A stretch of DNA of 64,000 nucleotides from an uncultured Williamsia sp. (GTDB lineage Bacteria; Actinomycetota; Actinomycetes; Mycobacteriales; Mycobacteriaceae). The DNA is taken from contig NZ_CANLWM010000002.1 of NCBI RefSeq assembly GCF_947494875.1, positions 124,001-188,000 on the forward strand, given 5' to 3'. Each line of letters begins with the position of its first letter. Position 1 is the first letter of the stretch. The notes under the pieces were generated by a model. That model was not told where the DNA came from. It did no database searches and was given only the letters and a program-made list of their open reading frames with translations. The position numbers and the translations under genes are program-made. This document shows, one piece after another, positions 21,427 through 30,277 of the stretch.

Positions 21427-22626
21427 TCAGCGCTCCCCGACGCCGGCCATGCCCGCGACCCGCGCGCGGTCGGCGACCTCGCCGAGAACCGCGGCGACGG
21501 CGTCGATCTCGGCGTCGGTGGTCGTCGGGGCGAGCGAGAACCGCAGGCTGCTGCGGGCGTCGGCGGTCGACATGCCCATGGCGAGCAGGACGTGGCTGGC
21601 CCGGGCGACCCCGGCGGTGCACGCGGACCCGGTGGAGCACTCGATGCCGTTGGCGTCCAACAGCATCAGCAGGGAATCGCCCTCACAACCGAGGATGGAC
21701 ACGTGGGCGTTGCCGGGCAGACGCCCCTCCCCGATGGGTCCGTTGACGACGCAGTCGGGGACGGCGCCCGCGACGTCGAGGAGACGGTCGCGACGCGCGG
21801 CGACGCTGCGCATGGTCGACGGCAGCTCGTCGACGGCGATCCGCAATGCGGCGGCCATGCCCACCGCGGCAGCGGCATCGGGTGTTCCCGAGCGCACATC
21901 GCGCTCGTGGCCACCACCGTGCAACAGCGGGACGCAGTCGACGTCGCGGCGCAGGACGAGGGCGCCCATGCCGTGCGGCCCACCGAACTTGTGCGCGGCC
22001 AGGCTGAGAGCGCTCACACCGACGGCACCGAGATCCACGGGGATGTGTCCGACGGCCTGGATCGCGTCGGTGTGCAGCGGCACACCGAACTCCGACGCGA
22101 TGGCGGCGAGCTCGGCGATCGGCTGGATGGTCCCGACCTCGTTGTTGGCCCACATCACCGACACGAGCGCGGTCTCCTCGCCGTGCACGGCGAGCTCCGC
22201 CCGGAGCTCGGCCGGGGACACCCGGCCGAGTGCGTCGACGCCGAGGACGACGAGCTCGGCATCACCGCGATCGGCGAGCCACTGCGCCGGATCCATCACG
22301 GCGTGGTGTTCGACGGCGGAGATGACCACGCGACGCCGACGCGGGTCGGCGGCGACCCGCGCCCAGAAGATCCCCTTGACGGCGAGGTTGTCGCTCTCGG
22401 TGCCACCGGCGGTGAACACGATCTCCGACGGGCGGGCTCCGATGGAGGACGCGATCGACTCGCGGGCCTCCTCGAGGTGGCGACGCGCTCGTCGACCGGA
22501 TCCGTGCAGGGAGGAGGCGTTGCCCGCGTCGGCGAGGATGCGGGTCATCGCCTCGACGGCAGCCGGGTGCATCGGCGTGGATGCGGCGTGATCGAGGTAG
22601 ACGGGCGTGCTCAGCGGGTCGGCCAT
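21427..22626 (-). CDS. Cysteine desulfurase (IscS/NifS type)
   Basis: This 399-residue PLP enzyme takes sulfur from cysteine as an enzyme persulfide. Visible are YLDHAASTP (10-18), TESDN (76-80), the PLP region ending with Lys213 in [12 protein letters not shown], and the catalytic Cys336 in STGSACTAG. The Cys loop is the short/long IscS-type form and the gene directly precedes mnmA, so tRNA 2-thiolation is its likely main task, with Fe-S supply possible. ATG 22626 fits the family start ([16 protein letters not shown]); the upstream open frame is not homologous. Confidence 0.93.
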   Translation of the reverse strand: MADPLSTPVYLDHAASTPMHPAAVEAMTRILADAGNASSLHGSGRRARRHLEEARESIASSIGARPSEIVFTAGGTESDNLAVKGIFWARVAADPRRRRVVISAVEHHAVMDPAQWLADRGDAELVVLGVDALGRVSPAELRAELAVHGEETALVSVMWANNEVGTIQPIAELAAIASEFGVPLHTDAIQAVGHIPVDLGAVGVSALSLAAHKFGGPHGMGALVLRRDVDCVPLLHGGGHERDVRSGTPDAAAAVGMAAALRIAVDELPSTMRSVAARRDRLLDVAGAVPDCVVNGPIGEGRLPGNAHVSILGCEGDSLLMLLDANGIECSTGSACTAGVARASHVLLAMGMSTADARSSLRFSLAPTTTDAEIDAVAAVLGEVADRARVAGMAGVGER

Positions 22627-22654
22627 GACCGACCCAGGATACCGGCGGGCCGTG

Positions 22655-23617
22655 TTACGCCGCGCCCGCGGGGACCTCGTCGTGATCGTGCTCGCAGACC
22701 GCCGCGACCAGTGCGGACAGAGGCGGAGGGGACGACGACAGCACGGTGAGCGCCTCGAGCGGGTCGCCGTGGCCGTCGGCGGCGCCGAAGACGAGCCGTT
22801 CGCACCGTGCGGCCAGCGCACGGCGGTCGTCGCCGGGCAGCTGCAGCTCGTGGATCCGCACGACCACCCGCAGCCCGCGGGCTCGCAGGACTCGCCGGAC
22901 GGTGTCGAGGAGGTCGTCGTCGCCGATGAACGCCGGCACCGTGGCCACCGTCCCGTCGGCGTGCCGGAACCCGACGTGCACCGGGATCACGGGCATCCGG
23001 GCGTCCACGGCGGCCTGGAATGTGGCGGGGCGGAAGCGACCGCCCGCCCGCCCGCACCAGGTGGTGCCCTCGGGGAACACCCCGACGGCGTCGTCGTCGT
23101 ACAGCCCGGCGGTCATCGTGTCGATCGTCGCGGGCAGCGACCGGAGCGCGGCGCGATCGATGCCGATCACCCCCAGACGCCGCGCCAGGTCGCCGACGAC
23201 GGGCCAGCCGAGGATCTCGGCCTTCGCGACGAACCGCGCCGGGACGACCCCGGCGATGGCCACGATGTCGAGGAACGACGTGTGGTTGGCCACCACCAGC
23301 CCGACGCCGCGACCGACGTGCGGGCGACGGTCGTCGACCTCGAACCCGATGCCCAGCGCCGCCAGCAGTCCGCGGGCCGCGCCGCGCACGTAGCGTCGTC
23401 GGATCGGACGGGGCGCCGGGGTGACGAGCAGACCACCGACGACCACCGCGGTGGCGGTCGCCGCGAAGCGGGTCACGCGGAGGGCTACCCCGAGTCGCCC
23501 CAGGGCCGGGCCGGCGGGGCGGACGCAGCTGGCGTCGCAGGGGCTGGCGGGGAACCAGGCATGGGTGGTCCGGGCGGAGGTTGTCGGGGCAGGGACGGTC
23601 GGGGTGGGGGCGGTCAT
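22655..23617 (-). CDS. 1-acyl-sn-glycerol-3-phosphate/lyso-lipid acyltransferase (PlsC family)
   Basis: This 320-residue protein has one hydrophobic helix (about 50-66) and a PlsC domain with the HX4D motif NHTSFLD (about 112-118), the FPEGT motif III (about 180) and the phosphate-binding PVIPVHVG block. It transfers acyl chains to a lyso-lipid hydroxyl. The ATG overlaps the stop of the GNAT-fold acyltransferase upstream (ATGA). The pair has the domain order of the OlsB-OlsA system of ornithine-lipid synthesis and the position of Rv3026c/Rv3027c. The lipid product is not known. Confidence 0.85.
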   Translation of the reverse strand: MTAPTPTVPAPTTSARTTHAWFPASPCDASCVRPAGPALGRLGVALRVTRFAATATAVVVGGLLVTPAPRPIRRRYVRGAARGLLAALGIGFEVDDRRPHVGRGVGLVVANHTSFLDIVAIAGVVPARFVAKAEILGWPVVGDLARRLGVIGIDRAALRSLPATIDTMTAGLYDDDAVGVFPEGTTWCGRAGGRFRPATFQAAVDARMPVIPVHVGFRHADGTVATVPAFIGDDDLLDTVRRVLRARGLRVVVRIHELQLPGDDRRALAARCERLVFGAADGHGDPLEALTVLSSSPPPLSALVAAVCEHDHDEVPAGAA

Positions 23618-24465
23618 CGGCGTGCCGCCTCGACGTCGCAGCGGTCGGCGAGCGCGCGGAGTCGGTGGAGGTAGCGCAGGTCGGCGGTCTGCCGGTCGAG
23701 GACGGTGACGAAGTCGCCGACGCCGAAGTCGACGTCGTGGGCCGGTTCGCCGCAGATCCGGGCGCCGATGCGCAGGTAGCCGGCCATCAGGGGCGGCACT
23801 GACAGGGTCGGTGGGGGCGCGATGTCGTCGAGCCGCAGCCCGTCGATCACGACCGGGCGGTGCGGGAACACCTGCCACGACGCCTGGTGCCGGTCGCGGA
23901 CAAGGTCGCGTACGCCGCGGATGACGGCGCCCGGGGCGACCCCGTCGCCGAGGTCGACCGGTACCGAGGTGCACCCGGCGACATAGCGGTGGCCGGTCTC
24001 CTCGAGGTAGCGCAGGATCCCCGACCACATCAGCGACAGCACCGACCCGGTGCGGTGACCCTCGGCGACGCAGGCCCGTCCCATCTCGACGGTCTCGGCG
24101 GCGATGGGGGCGAGCTCGGTGAGGTCGAACTCGCCGGCGCCGTAGAGCCCTCCGGCCGCGATCGCCCCGCCAGGCGTCAGCATCCGGTAGCAGCCGACGA
24201 CCGCCTGGTCGACGCTGTCGCGGACCAGCAGGTGGTCGCAGAAGTCGTCCCATCGGTCGGCGTCACGGCCGTCGACCGCGCCCGCCATCGCGGTCGCGAA
24301 GCCCGGCTCGGTCGAGAACACCGAGTGCCGAAGGCGTTGCGCGGCCTCGATGTCGACGGGGCGGGTGGTCAGGTGCAGGGTGTAGCGCGGCCCGCGCAGG
24401 AGAAGGCGGGATCGCCGCGTGGGCGACGTGGTGTGGGTGGTGCCGTCGAGCAGTGTCGTCGCCAT
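23614..24465 (-). CDS. GNAT-fold N-acyltransferase, OlsB/hemolysin-like (Acetyltransf_5)
   Basis: This 283-residue protein has the Acetyltransf_5 pattern: RLRHSVFSTEPG (about 46), DDFCDHLLVRD (about 75), VVGCYRMLTP (about 91), and EMGRACVAEGHRTG with a late GNAT-like block. This family includes OlsB (ornithine N-acyltransferase, using acyl-ACP) and actinobacterial homologues next to PlsC genes. It is coupled by ATGA to the PlsC-type gene, so a two-step amino-lipid or other N,O-diacyl product is plausible. The ATG at 24465 is used; a GTG two codons upstream is equally possible, and no strong ribosome site is seen. Confidence 0.8.
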   Translation of the reverse strand: MATTLLDGTTHTTSPTRRSRLLLRGPRYTLHLTTRPVDIEAAQRLRHSVFSTEPGFATAMAGAVDGRDADRWDDFCDHLLVRDSVDQAVVGCYRMLTPGGAIAAGGLYGAGEFDLTELAPIAAETVEMGRACVAEGHRTGSVLSLMWSGILRYLEETGHRYVAGCTSVPVDLGDGVAPGAVIRGVRDLVRDRHQASWQVFPHRPVVIDGLRLDDIAPPPTLSVPPLMAGYLRIGARICGEPAHDVDFGVGDFVTVLDRQTADLRYLHRLRALADRCDVEAARR

Positions 24466-24596
24466 GGGCACAGGTCTATCGAGCGGATCGGGCGTCCGCG
24501 CTGCACCGGTGTGTCATGTCGGTGGAGGGGTGATGAACTCCCGACCGGCCGGGTTACGCAGGGCCGACGGGCACGTGACCGACGCCGCCGAACGCA

Positions 24597-24633
24597 CCGC
24601 GGCCCCCGGGACACGAGGTCTCGGGGGCCGCGG
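24597..24633 (-). terminator. Intrinsic-type hairpin downstream of etfA
   Basis: A 16-bp stem with a single mismatch (CCGCGGCCCCCGGGAC / GTCTCGGGGGCCGCGG) closes a 5-nt loop. It lies 35 nt past the etfA stop. There is no U-tract, which is common in high-GC actinobacteria. Confidence 0.7.
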
Positions 24634-24667
24634 AGAGCGGTACGTCAGGCCCTGGGGCCCGGACGTG

Positions 24668-25624
24668 TCACTTGCGCTTCTTGACCTCTTCGGTCAGCTG
24701 CGGCGCGACGTCGAACAGGTCGCCGACGATGCCGTAGTCGGCGATCTCGAAGATCGGGGCCTCTTCGTCCTTGTTGACGGCCACGATGGTCTTCGAGGTC
24801 TGCATGCCGGCGCGGTGCTGGATGGCACCGGAGATGCCGAGCGCCACGTACAGCTGCGGCGACACGGTCTTGCCGGTCTGACCGACCTGGAACTGACCCG
24901 GGTAGTACCCGGAGTCGACGGCCGCACGCGAGGCGCCGACGGCGGCACCGAGCGAGTCCGCCAGTTCCTCGACGACCGAGAACTTGTCCGCGCTGCCGAC
25001 ACCGCGGCCACCGGAGACGACGATCGACGCCTCGGTGAGCTCCGGGCGGTCGCCGCCGACGATCGGCTCGACCTTGGTGATCTTCACGGCGTTCGCGGCC
25101 GGGGCGGGCACCTCGACGTCGACGCGCTCGCCGGCGCCGGCCTGGGGCTGCGCCTCGACGCCACCGGGGCGGACCGAGTAGATCGGGATGTCACCCTTGG
25201 GCTGGGCCTCCACGGTGAACGCGCCACCGAAGATGCTGTGCACGCCGGTCTTGTCGTCCTTGATGTCGATGACGTCGTAGAGGATGCCCGAGCCCAGGCG
25301 CACGGCCAGGCGTCCGGAGATCTCCTTGCCGTCGGCCGTGGCGGCCACGATGATCGCGGCCGGCGAGGCCTGCTCGGCGACCGAGGCCAGGATGTCGACC
25401 TTGGGGCTGATCAGATAGCCCTCCACGTCGTCGGACTCCGCGACGTAGATCTTCTCCGCGCCGGCCTCCTTCAGGCCGTCGACGACGCCGTCGGCGGTGC
25501 CCGGCTTGCCGGCCACGACGACCGACGGGCTGCCGAGCGCCCGCGCGGCGGTGATGAGCTCGTTGGTGACCTTCTTCAGGCCGCCCTCTGCGTCGAGCTC
25601 GGCGAGAACCAGTACTTCTGCCAT
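24668..25624 (-). CDS. etfA: Electron transfer flavoprotein subunit alpha
   Basis: The 318-residue FAD-binding subunit carries electrons from acyl-CoA dehydrogenases to the ETF:quinone oxidoreductase/respiratory chain. The C-terminal FAD domain shows [14 protein letters not shown] (about 207), [20 protein letters not shown] (about 240) and [13 protein letters not shown] with [18 protein letters not shown]. Length and motifs are typical of FixB. It lies 34 nt downstream of etfB. Confidence 0.97.
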   Translation of the reverse strand: MAEVLVLAELDAEGGLKKVTNELITAARALGSPSVVVAGKPGTADGVVDGLKEAGAEKIYVAESDDVEGYLISPKVDILASVAEQASPAAIIVAATADGKEISGRLAVRLGSGILYDVIDIKDDKTGVHSIFGGAFTVEAQPKGDIPIYSVRPGGVEAQPQAGAGERVDVEVPAPAANAVKITKVEPIVGGDRPELTEASIVVSGGRGVGSADKFSVVEELADSLGAAVGASRAAVDSGYYPGQFQVGQTGKTVSPQLYVALGISGAIQHRAGMQTSKTIVAVNKDEEAPIFEIADYGIVGDLFDVAPQLTEEVKKRK

Positions 25625-25658
25625 GGTGTGTTGCTCCTCGATGTCGGGTCGGGCGGTC

Positions 25659-26444
25659 TCAGATGATCTTCTGGCCGACGAGGTACTCGGCCACCTTGAC
25701 GCCGCCGTCGCCTTCGTCGGTGACGCGCTCGCCGGCGGTCTTCGGGGGCTTCGGGGTGTTCGACGTGACCGTCGAACCTGCGTTCTCCAGACCGACGTCG
25801 GTGGGCTCGACCCCGATGTCGGCGAGGGACACGACCTGCACTTCCTTCTTCTTCGCGGCCATGATGCCCTTGAAGGACGGGAAGCGGGGCTCGTTGATCT
25901 TCTCGTTCACGCTCACGATCGCGGGCAGCGTCGCCTCGACGTGCGTGATGCCGTCGTCGGTCTCGCGCTCACCGGTGAGGCTCTCGCCGTCGACGGTCAG
26001 CTTGCGCATGTGCGTCAGGTGCGGGAGCTCCAGGTACTCGGCGATCATCGACGGGATCGCGCCACCGCGGCCGTCGGTCGCCTCGTTGCCGGCGATGACC
26101 AGCTCGACGCCCTCGACGGTGCCCAGCGCGCGGGCCAGGACGTAGGCGGTCTGGACGGCGTCGGAGCCGTGCATCAGGTCGTCCTTGATGTGGATCGCCT
26201 TGTCGGCGCCCATCGACAGCGCCTTGCGGATCGCGTCCGTGGTGCGCTCCGGGCCGGCCGACAGGATGGTGACCTCGCCGCCCGAGGCCTCCTTGATCTG
26301 CAGTGCCTCTTCGACGGCGCGCTCGTTGATCTCGTCGAGGACGGCGTCGGCCGCCTCGCGGTCGAGCGTGTAGTCGCCATCGGACAGCTTGCGCTCCGAC
26401 CATGTGTCCGGAACCTGCTTGATCAGTACGACGATGTTCGTCAT
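25659..26444 (-). CDS. etfB: Electron transfer flavoprotein subunit beta
   Basis: The 261-residue partner of EtfA binds AMP and docks dehydrogenases. It starts MTNIVVLIKQVPDTWSERKL and contains the ETF-beta signature VEATLPAIVSVNEKINEPRF (about 168-187, the family block) and FKGIMAAKKK. An Ala-rich VLARALGTVEG helix and the AGNEATDGRGGAIPSMIAE nucleotide loop precede it. It is first in the etfBA operon; a palindrome resembling a TetR-type operator lies about 45-60 nt upstream of its start. Confidence 0.97.
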   Translation of the reverse strand: MTNIVVLIKQVPDTWSERKLSDGDYTLDREAADAVLDEINERAVEEALQIKEASGGEVTILSAGPERTTDAIRKALSMGADKAIHIKDDLMHGSDAVQTAYVLARALGTVEGVELVIAGNEATDGRGGAIPSMIAEYLELPHLTHMRKLTVDGESLTGERETDDGITHVEATLPAIVSVNEKINEPRFPSFKGIMAAKKKEVQVVSLADIGVEPTDVGLENAGSTVTSNTPKPPKTAGERVTDEGDGGVKVAEYLVGQKII

Positions 26445-26488
26445 GGTCTTCTTCGACCTCCACTCAGCGGTTGTGAACTCACCGTAAA

Positions 26489-26504
26489 CTTACTGCCCGG
26501 TAAG
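26489..26504. promoter_or_regulatory. Candidate TetR-type operator upstream of etfB
   Basis: CTTACTGCCCGGTAAG is an imperfect palindrome with 6 of 8 positions symmetric (outer arms CTTAC/GTAAG perfect). It sits in the 220-nt space between etfB and the divergent methyltransferase gene. Such TTAC...GTAA sites are common for actinobacterial TetR repressors of fatty-acid degradation. The regulator is not identified. Confidence 0.45.
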
Positions 26505-26664
26505 GTAAAGCATCCACTCTCCATTCTAGCCACGGCATCGGCCGCCTCGGCACCACGTCTGCGCAGGTGAAACGCGATGCTGGACGAATCCGCCACCAGA
26601 CCCGAGACATCGGTCACATCCTGGGGCGACGGGTGTACCGGACGTGGCCGTTAGGCTCCCGCAG

Positions 26665-27444
26665 ATGACCAACGCAACCGACGCCCCCGAGCCGACGCTG
26701 GTGCTCACCGGCGAGCGGACCGCGCCGGGGATCGCCGAGGAGAACTACTGGTTCCGTCGGCACGAGGTCGCCTATGCCCACGTCGTGGAGCTGTGTCGCG
26801 GCAGGCGTGTTCTCGAGGCCGGCTCCGGCGAGGGGTACGGCGCGGACATGCTGGCCGCGGCGGGCGCCGACGTCGTCTGCGTCGACTACGACGACGCGGC
26901 CGTCGCGCACTCGCGTGCCCTCTACCCCCGCCTCACGGTGCACCAGGCGAACCTCGTCGACCTGCCCCTGCCCGACGACGACGTCGACGTGGTCGTCACC
27001 TTCCAGGTCGTCGAACACCTGTGGGATCAGCAGCGATTCGTCGCCGAGTGCCGTCGGGTGCTGCGGCCGGGCGGTCTTCTCCTGATGAGCACGCCCAACC
27101 GCCTCACCTTCTCCCCCGGGCGTGACACCCCGCTCAACCCGTTCCACACGCGGGAGCTGTCGGCCACCGAGCTCACGGAGTTGCTGGCCGGTGGCGGATT
27201 CACCGTCAGCCAGATGCTCGGCGTGCACCACGGGTCGGCGCTGCGCGCGTTGGACAAACGGTGGAACGGGTCGTTCGTCGACGCGCAGATCGAGCGCGCG
27301 ATCGCCGGCGAGCCGTGGCCGTCGGCTCTCGCGGCCGACGTCGCCAGCATCCGCACCGACGACTTCGAGATCCACCCCGACGACGCCGAGGGACTGCGCG
27401 GCATCGATCAGAGCCTGGATCTGCTGGCCGTCGCCACCGCATGA
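26665..27444 (+). CDS. SAM-dependent methyltransferase of the methylglucose-lipopolysaccharide locus
   Basis: This 259-residue class I methyltransferase has motif I EAGSGEGYGAD (about 52-62), the acidic VCVDYDD (about 73), and VVTFQVVEHLW (about 104). By position and partners (GH57 branching enzyme and GT4 transferase immediately downstream) it corresponds to M. tuberculosis Rv3030, linked to O-methylation of polymethylated glucose lipopolysaccharides that bind fatty acyl-CoA. The acceptor is inferred from the locus. TAGGCT ends 7 nt before the ATG, so the mRNA may be leaderless and include the two next genes. Confidence 0.82.
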   Translation: MTNATDAPEPTLVLTGERTAPGIAEENYWFRRHEVAYAHVVELCRGRRVLEAGSGEGYGADMLAAAGADVVCVDYDDAAVAHSRALYPRLTVHQANLVDLPLPDDDVDVVVTFQVVEHLWDQQRFVAECRRVLRPGGLLLMSTPNRLTFSPGRDTPLNPFHTRELSATELTELLAGGGFTVSQMLGVHHGSALRALDKRWNGSFVDAQIERAIAGEPWPSALAADVASIRTDDFEIHPDDAEGLRGIDQSLDLLAVATA

Positions 27445-27468
27445 CCCCACACCGATGAACCCAGAGCG

Positions 27469-29007
27469 ATGAGCGCGTCGACGGTGCCGGGGCGGTTCGC
27501 CCTGGTGCTGCACTCGCATCTGCCGTGGTTGGCCCACCACGGCGCATGGCCGGTGGGCGAGGAATGGCTCCACCAGTCCTGGGCGGCGTCGTACATGCCG
27601 TTGTTCGCGGCGCTGCGGCGACTCGCCGACGACGGTCACCGCGACCTGCTGTCGCTCGGGATGACCCCGATCCTGGCGGCGCAGCTCGACGACCCGTACT
27701 GCGGTGAGGCCATGCACGCCTGGCTGGGGTCGTGGCGCACGCGAGCCCACGAGGCATCGGTCGTCGGGGCCGTCGGCGCCGACGAGACCGCCGCCGCACT
27801 GGGCCGTCGTGAGCACCGCGCCGCCGACGACGCCCTCGCCGACTTCGAGACCGGTTGGCGCCATGGGGCTTCCGCGATCCTGCGCTCACTCGTCGACGGC
27901 GATGTCGTCGAGCTGCTGTCGGGTCCGCTCGCCCACGGTTTCGCGCCGACGATGGACCCGCGGGTACGCCGCTTCTGTCTCGACGAGGGCCTTGCCGACA
28001 CGAGGAGCCGGATCGGACGGCGCCCCACCGGCATCTGGGCGCCCGAGTGCGCCTTCGCACCCGGGATGGAGGAGGACTACGCCGCCGCCGGCGTGACGCA
28101 CTTCCTCGTCGACGGCCCGGCGCTGCGCGGCGACACCGCGCTGGCGCGACCGGTGGGGTCGTCCGGCGTGGTCGCCGTCGGGCGCGATCTGGAGATCAGC
28201 TACCGGGTGTGGTCGCCGCGGTCGGGGTACCCGGGACACGCCGCATACCGCGACTTCCACACATGGGACCACCGTTTCGGGTTCAAGGCGTCGCGGGTCA
28301 CGGGGCGGTCGGTGCCCTCGGAGGGCAAGGCCCCCTACGACCCTGATCGCGCCCGGCGAGCGGTCGACGGCCACGTCGCTGACTTCGTGCGCCACGTCCG
28401 GAGTCGCCTGACCTCCGAGTCGGCGCGCATCGGTCGGCCGGCGCTCGTCACCGCCGCGTTCGACACAGAACTGTTCGGGCACTGGTGGCACGAGGGGCCG
28501 CAGTGGCTCGAGGCCGTGCTGCGGGCTCTGCCCGAGGCGGGGGTTCGGGTGAGCAGCCTGCAGACCGCCGTCGACGACGGGTTCGTCGGCGCGCCTGTCG
28601 ATCTCGGCCCCTCGAGCTGGGGTTCGGGCAAGGACTGGCGGGTGTGGGACGGGCCCGCCGTGTCCGATCTGGTCCGTGTGCAGCGCGAGGTGACGGGCGC
28701 CGCACTCGACAGCGTGGCCAAACGCCTCGACACCGGTGCGGCACTGCGTGATCGCGTCGCCGACCAGATCGTCCGGGAGACCGTGCTGGCGCTCGCGTCG
28801 GACTGGGCGTTCATGGTCTCCAAGGACACCGCCGCCGACTACGCGCGTGAGCGCGCGTTCACCCACGCGCACGCGGCCCGGGAGATCGCCGACGCGGCCG
28901 ACCGGGGCCGCGAGGAGACCGCCGTCCGACTGGCCGACGCCTGGCGACGTGCGGACGGTCCGTTCGGCGCGCTCGACGCCCGCCGTCTGCTGGGGGCCGC
29001 CTCGTGA
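27469..29007 (+). CDS. GH57 1,4-alpha-glucan branching enzyme
   Basis: This 512-residue glycoside hydrolase family 57 protein begins with the conserved LVLHSHLPW (13-21). The catalytic nucleophile is Glu193 in GIWAPECAF and the acid/base Asp332 is in FDTELFGHWWHEGP. The C-terminal region is helical and lacks the long insertion of amylopullulanases. It creates or edits alpha-1,6 branches in an alpha-glucan and matches Rv3031, thought to act in methylglucose lipopolysaccharide or glycogen synthesis. Its stop overlaps the GT4 start (GTGA) and it lies 24 nt after the methyltransferase. Confidence 0.92.
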   Translation: MSASTVPGRFALVLHSHLPWLAHHGAWPVGEEWLHQSWAASYMPLFAALRRLADDGHRDLLSLGMTPILAAQLDDPYCGEAMHAWLGSWRTRAHEASVVGAVGADETAAALGRREHRAADDALADFETGWRHGASAILRSLVDGDVVELLSGPLAHGFAPTMDPRVRRFCLDEGLADTRSRIGRRPTGIWAPECAFAPGMEEDYAAAGVTHFLVDGPALRGDTALARPVGSSGVVAVGRDLEISYRVWSPRSGYPGHAAYRDFHTWDHRFGFKASRVTGRSVPSEGKAPYDPDRARRAVDGHVADFVRHVRSRLTSESARIGRPALVTAAFDTELFGHWWHEGPQWLEAVLRALPEAGVRVSSLQTAVDDGFVGAPVDLGPSSWGSGKDWRVWDGPAVSDLVRVQREVTGAALDSVAKRLDTGAALRDRVADQIVRETVLALASDWAFMVSKDTAADYARERAFTHAHAAREIADAADRGREETAVRLADAWRRADGPFGALDARRLLGAAS

Positions 29008-30260
29008 AGGTGCTCATGGTGTCGTGGGAGTACCCGCCGGTCGTCGTCGGCGGGTTGGGCCGCCACGTCCATCATCTGAGCGTCGCGCTCGCCGCCGCAG
29101 GCCACGAGGTGGTCGTGCTGTCCCGGCGACCCTCGGGGACCGACGCTCTCTCCCACCCGACCATCGACACGGTGGTGGAGGGGGTTCGTGTCATCGCGGT
29201 GGCCGAGGATCCGCCGGACTTCGAGTTCGCCCGCGACATGATGGCGTGGACACTCGCCCTGGGCCATGCCCTGATCCGCGCCGGACTGGCGATCGGGGAC
29301 GACGACGGTTCGCGGTGGGTGCCCGACGTGGTGCACGCCCACGACTGGCTGGTCGCGCACGCCGCGATCGGCCTGGCCCAGCTGCATGATGTCCCATTGG
29401 TGGCGACGATCCACGCGACCGAGGCCGGGCGACACAGCGGGTGGGTCGCCGGGACGATCAACCGGCAGGTGCACTCGGTCGAATGGTGGCTGGCCGCCGA
29501 GGCGGACGCACTCGTCACCTGTTCGGCCTCGATGCGCGACGAGGTGGCGCGCCTGTTCGGCCCGGACCTGTCCGAGATCCACACGATCCACAACGGGATC
29601 GACGTCAGCACATGGCCGTTCAGTCCGCGGCGTCCGCACGACGGGCCGCCTCGCCTGCTCTACGCCGGGCGTCTCGAGTACGAGAAGGGTGTCCAGGACC
29701 TCATCGCCGCCCTGCCCCGCCTCCGTCGCACCCACCCCGGCACCACCCTCGACATCCTGGGTGACGGCACGCAGGAGACGTGGTTGCGTGACCTCGCCCG
29801 CAGGCACCGGGTGGTGCGCGCGGTGCACTTCCGCGGCACGGCGGACCACGCCGGGCTCCTGTCCGCGCTGCAGCGGTGCGACGCGATCGTGCTGCCGAGC
29901 CGCTATGAGCCGTTCGGGATCGTCGCCCTCGAGGCCGCCGCGGTCGGCGCACCCCTGGTGACCTCCACGGCCGGGGGTCTGGGCGAGGCGGTCACCGACG
30001 GTGTCACCGGCATGGCCTTCGCACCGGGTGACGTGACCGGACTCGCGGCCGCCGTGCGCGCGGTCCTCCTCGATCCCGCGGCCGCGCAACGCCGCGCTCA
30101 TGCCGCCCGCGAACGGCTGACCGCCGACTTCAGCTGGCGACTCGTCGCGACACGTACCGCCGAGGTCTACCTGTCGGCGAAGCGCCGTGTGCGCCATCCG
30201 ATCGGCAGGCCGGTGATCGCCACAAGGCCGCTGCCCGATCGTGACGTCGGCTCCGACTGA
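29004..30260 (+). CDS. GT4 alpha-1,4-glucan glucosyltransferase
   Basis: This 418-residue retaining glycosyltransferase has a GT4/GlgA-like N-terminal domain (MKVLMVSWEYPPVVVGGLG; DVVHAHDWLVAHAA about 112) and a C-terminal nucleotide-sugar domain (LLYAGRLEYEKGVQDLI about 218; the E-x7-E block RYEPFGIVALEAAA about 300). It corresponds to Rv3032, an ADP/UDP-glucose-using transferase that elongates the methylglucose lipopolysaccharide chain. The donor is not decided by sequence. GTG 29004 is coupled to the GH57 gene. Confidence 0.92.
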   Translation: MKVLMVSWEYPPVVVGGLGRHVHHLSVALAAAGHEVVVLSRRPSGTDALSHPTIDTVVEGVRVIAVAEDPPDFEFARDMMAWTLALGHALIRAGLAIGDDDGSRWVPDVVHAHDWLVAHAAIGLAQLHDVPLVATIHATEAGRHSGWVAGTINRQVHSVEWWLAAEADALVTCSASMRDEVARLFGPDLSEIHTIHNGIDVSTWPFSPRRPHDGPPRLLYAGRLEYEKGVQDLIAALPRLRRTHPGTTLDILGDGTQETWLRDLARRHRVVRAVHFRGTADHAGLLSALQRCDAIVLPSRYEPFGIVALEAAAVGAPLVTSTAGGLGEAVTDGVTGMAFAPGDVTGLAAAVRAVLLDPAAAQRRAHAARERLTADFSWRLVATRTAEVYLSAKRRVRHPIGRPVIATRPLPDRDVGSD

Positions 30261-30277
30261 GGCGTTACCCTGACGCC

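Noticed and set aside
20059-22749. Open reading frame of about 896 codons on the plus strand opposite mnmA and the cysteine desulfurase
   Set aside because: It overlaps three well-recognised minus-strand genes and its product is Arg/Asp/Gly-rich without any motif.
22627-22821. Longer N-terminus for the cysteine desulfurase
   Set aside because: The extra residues are Arg/Ser-rich and not family-like; the normal start [13 protein letters not shown] is at 22626.
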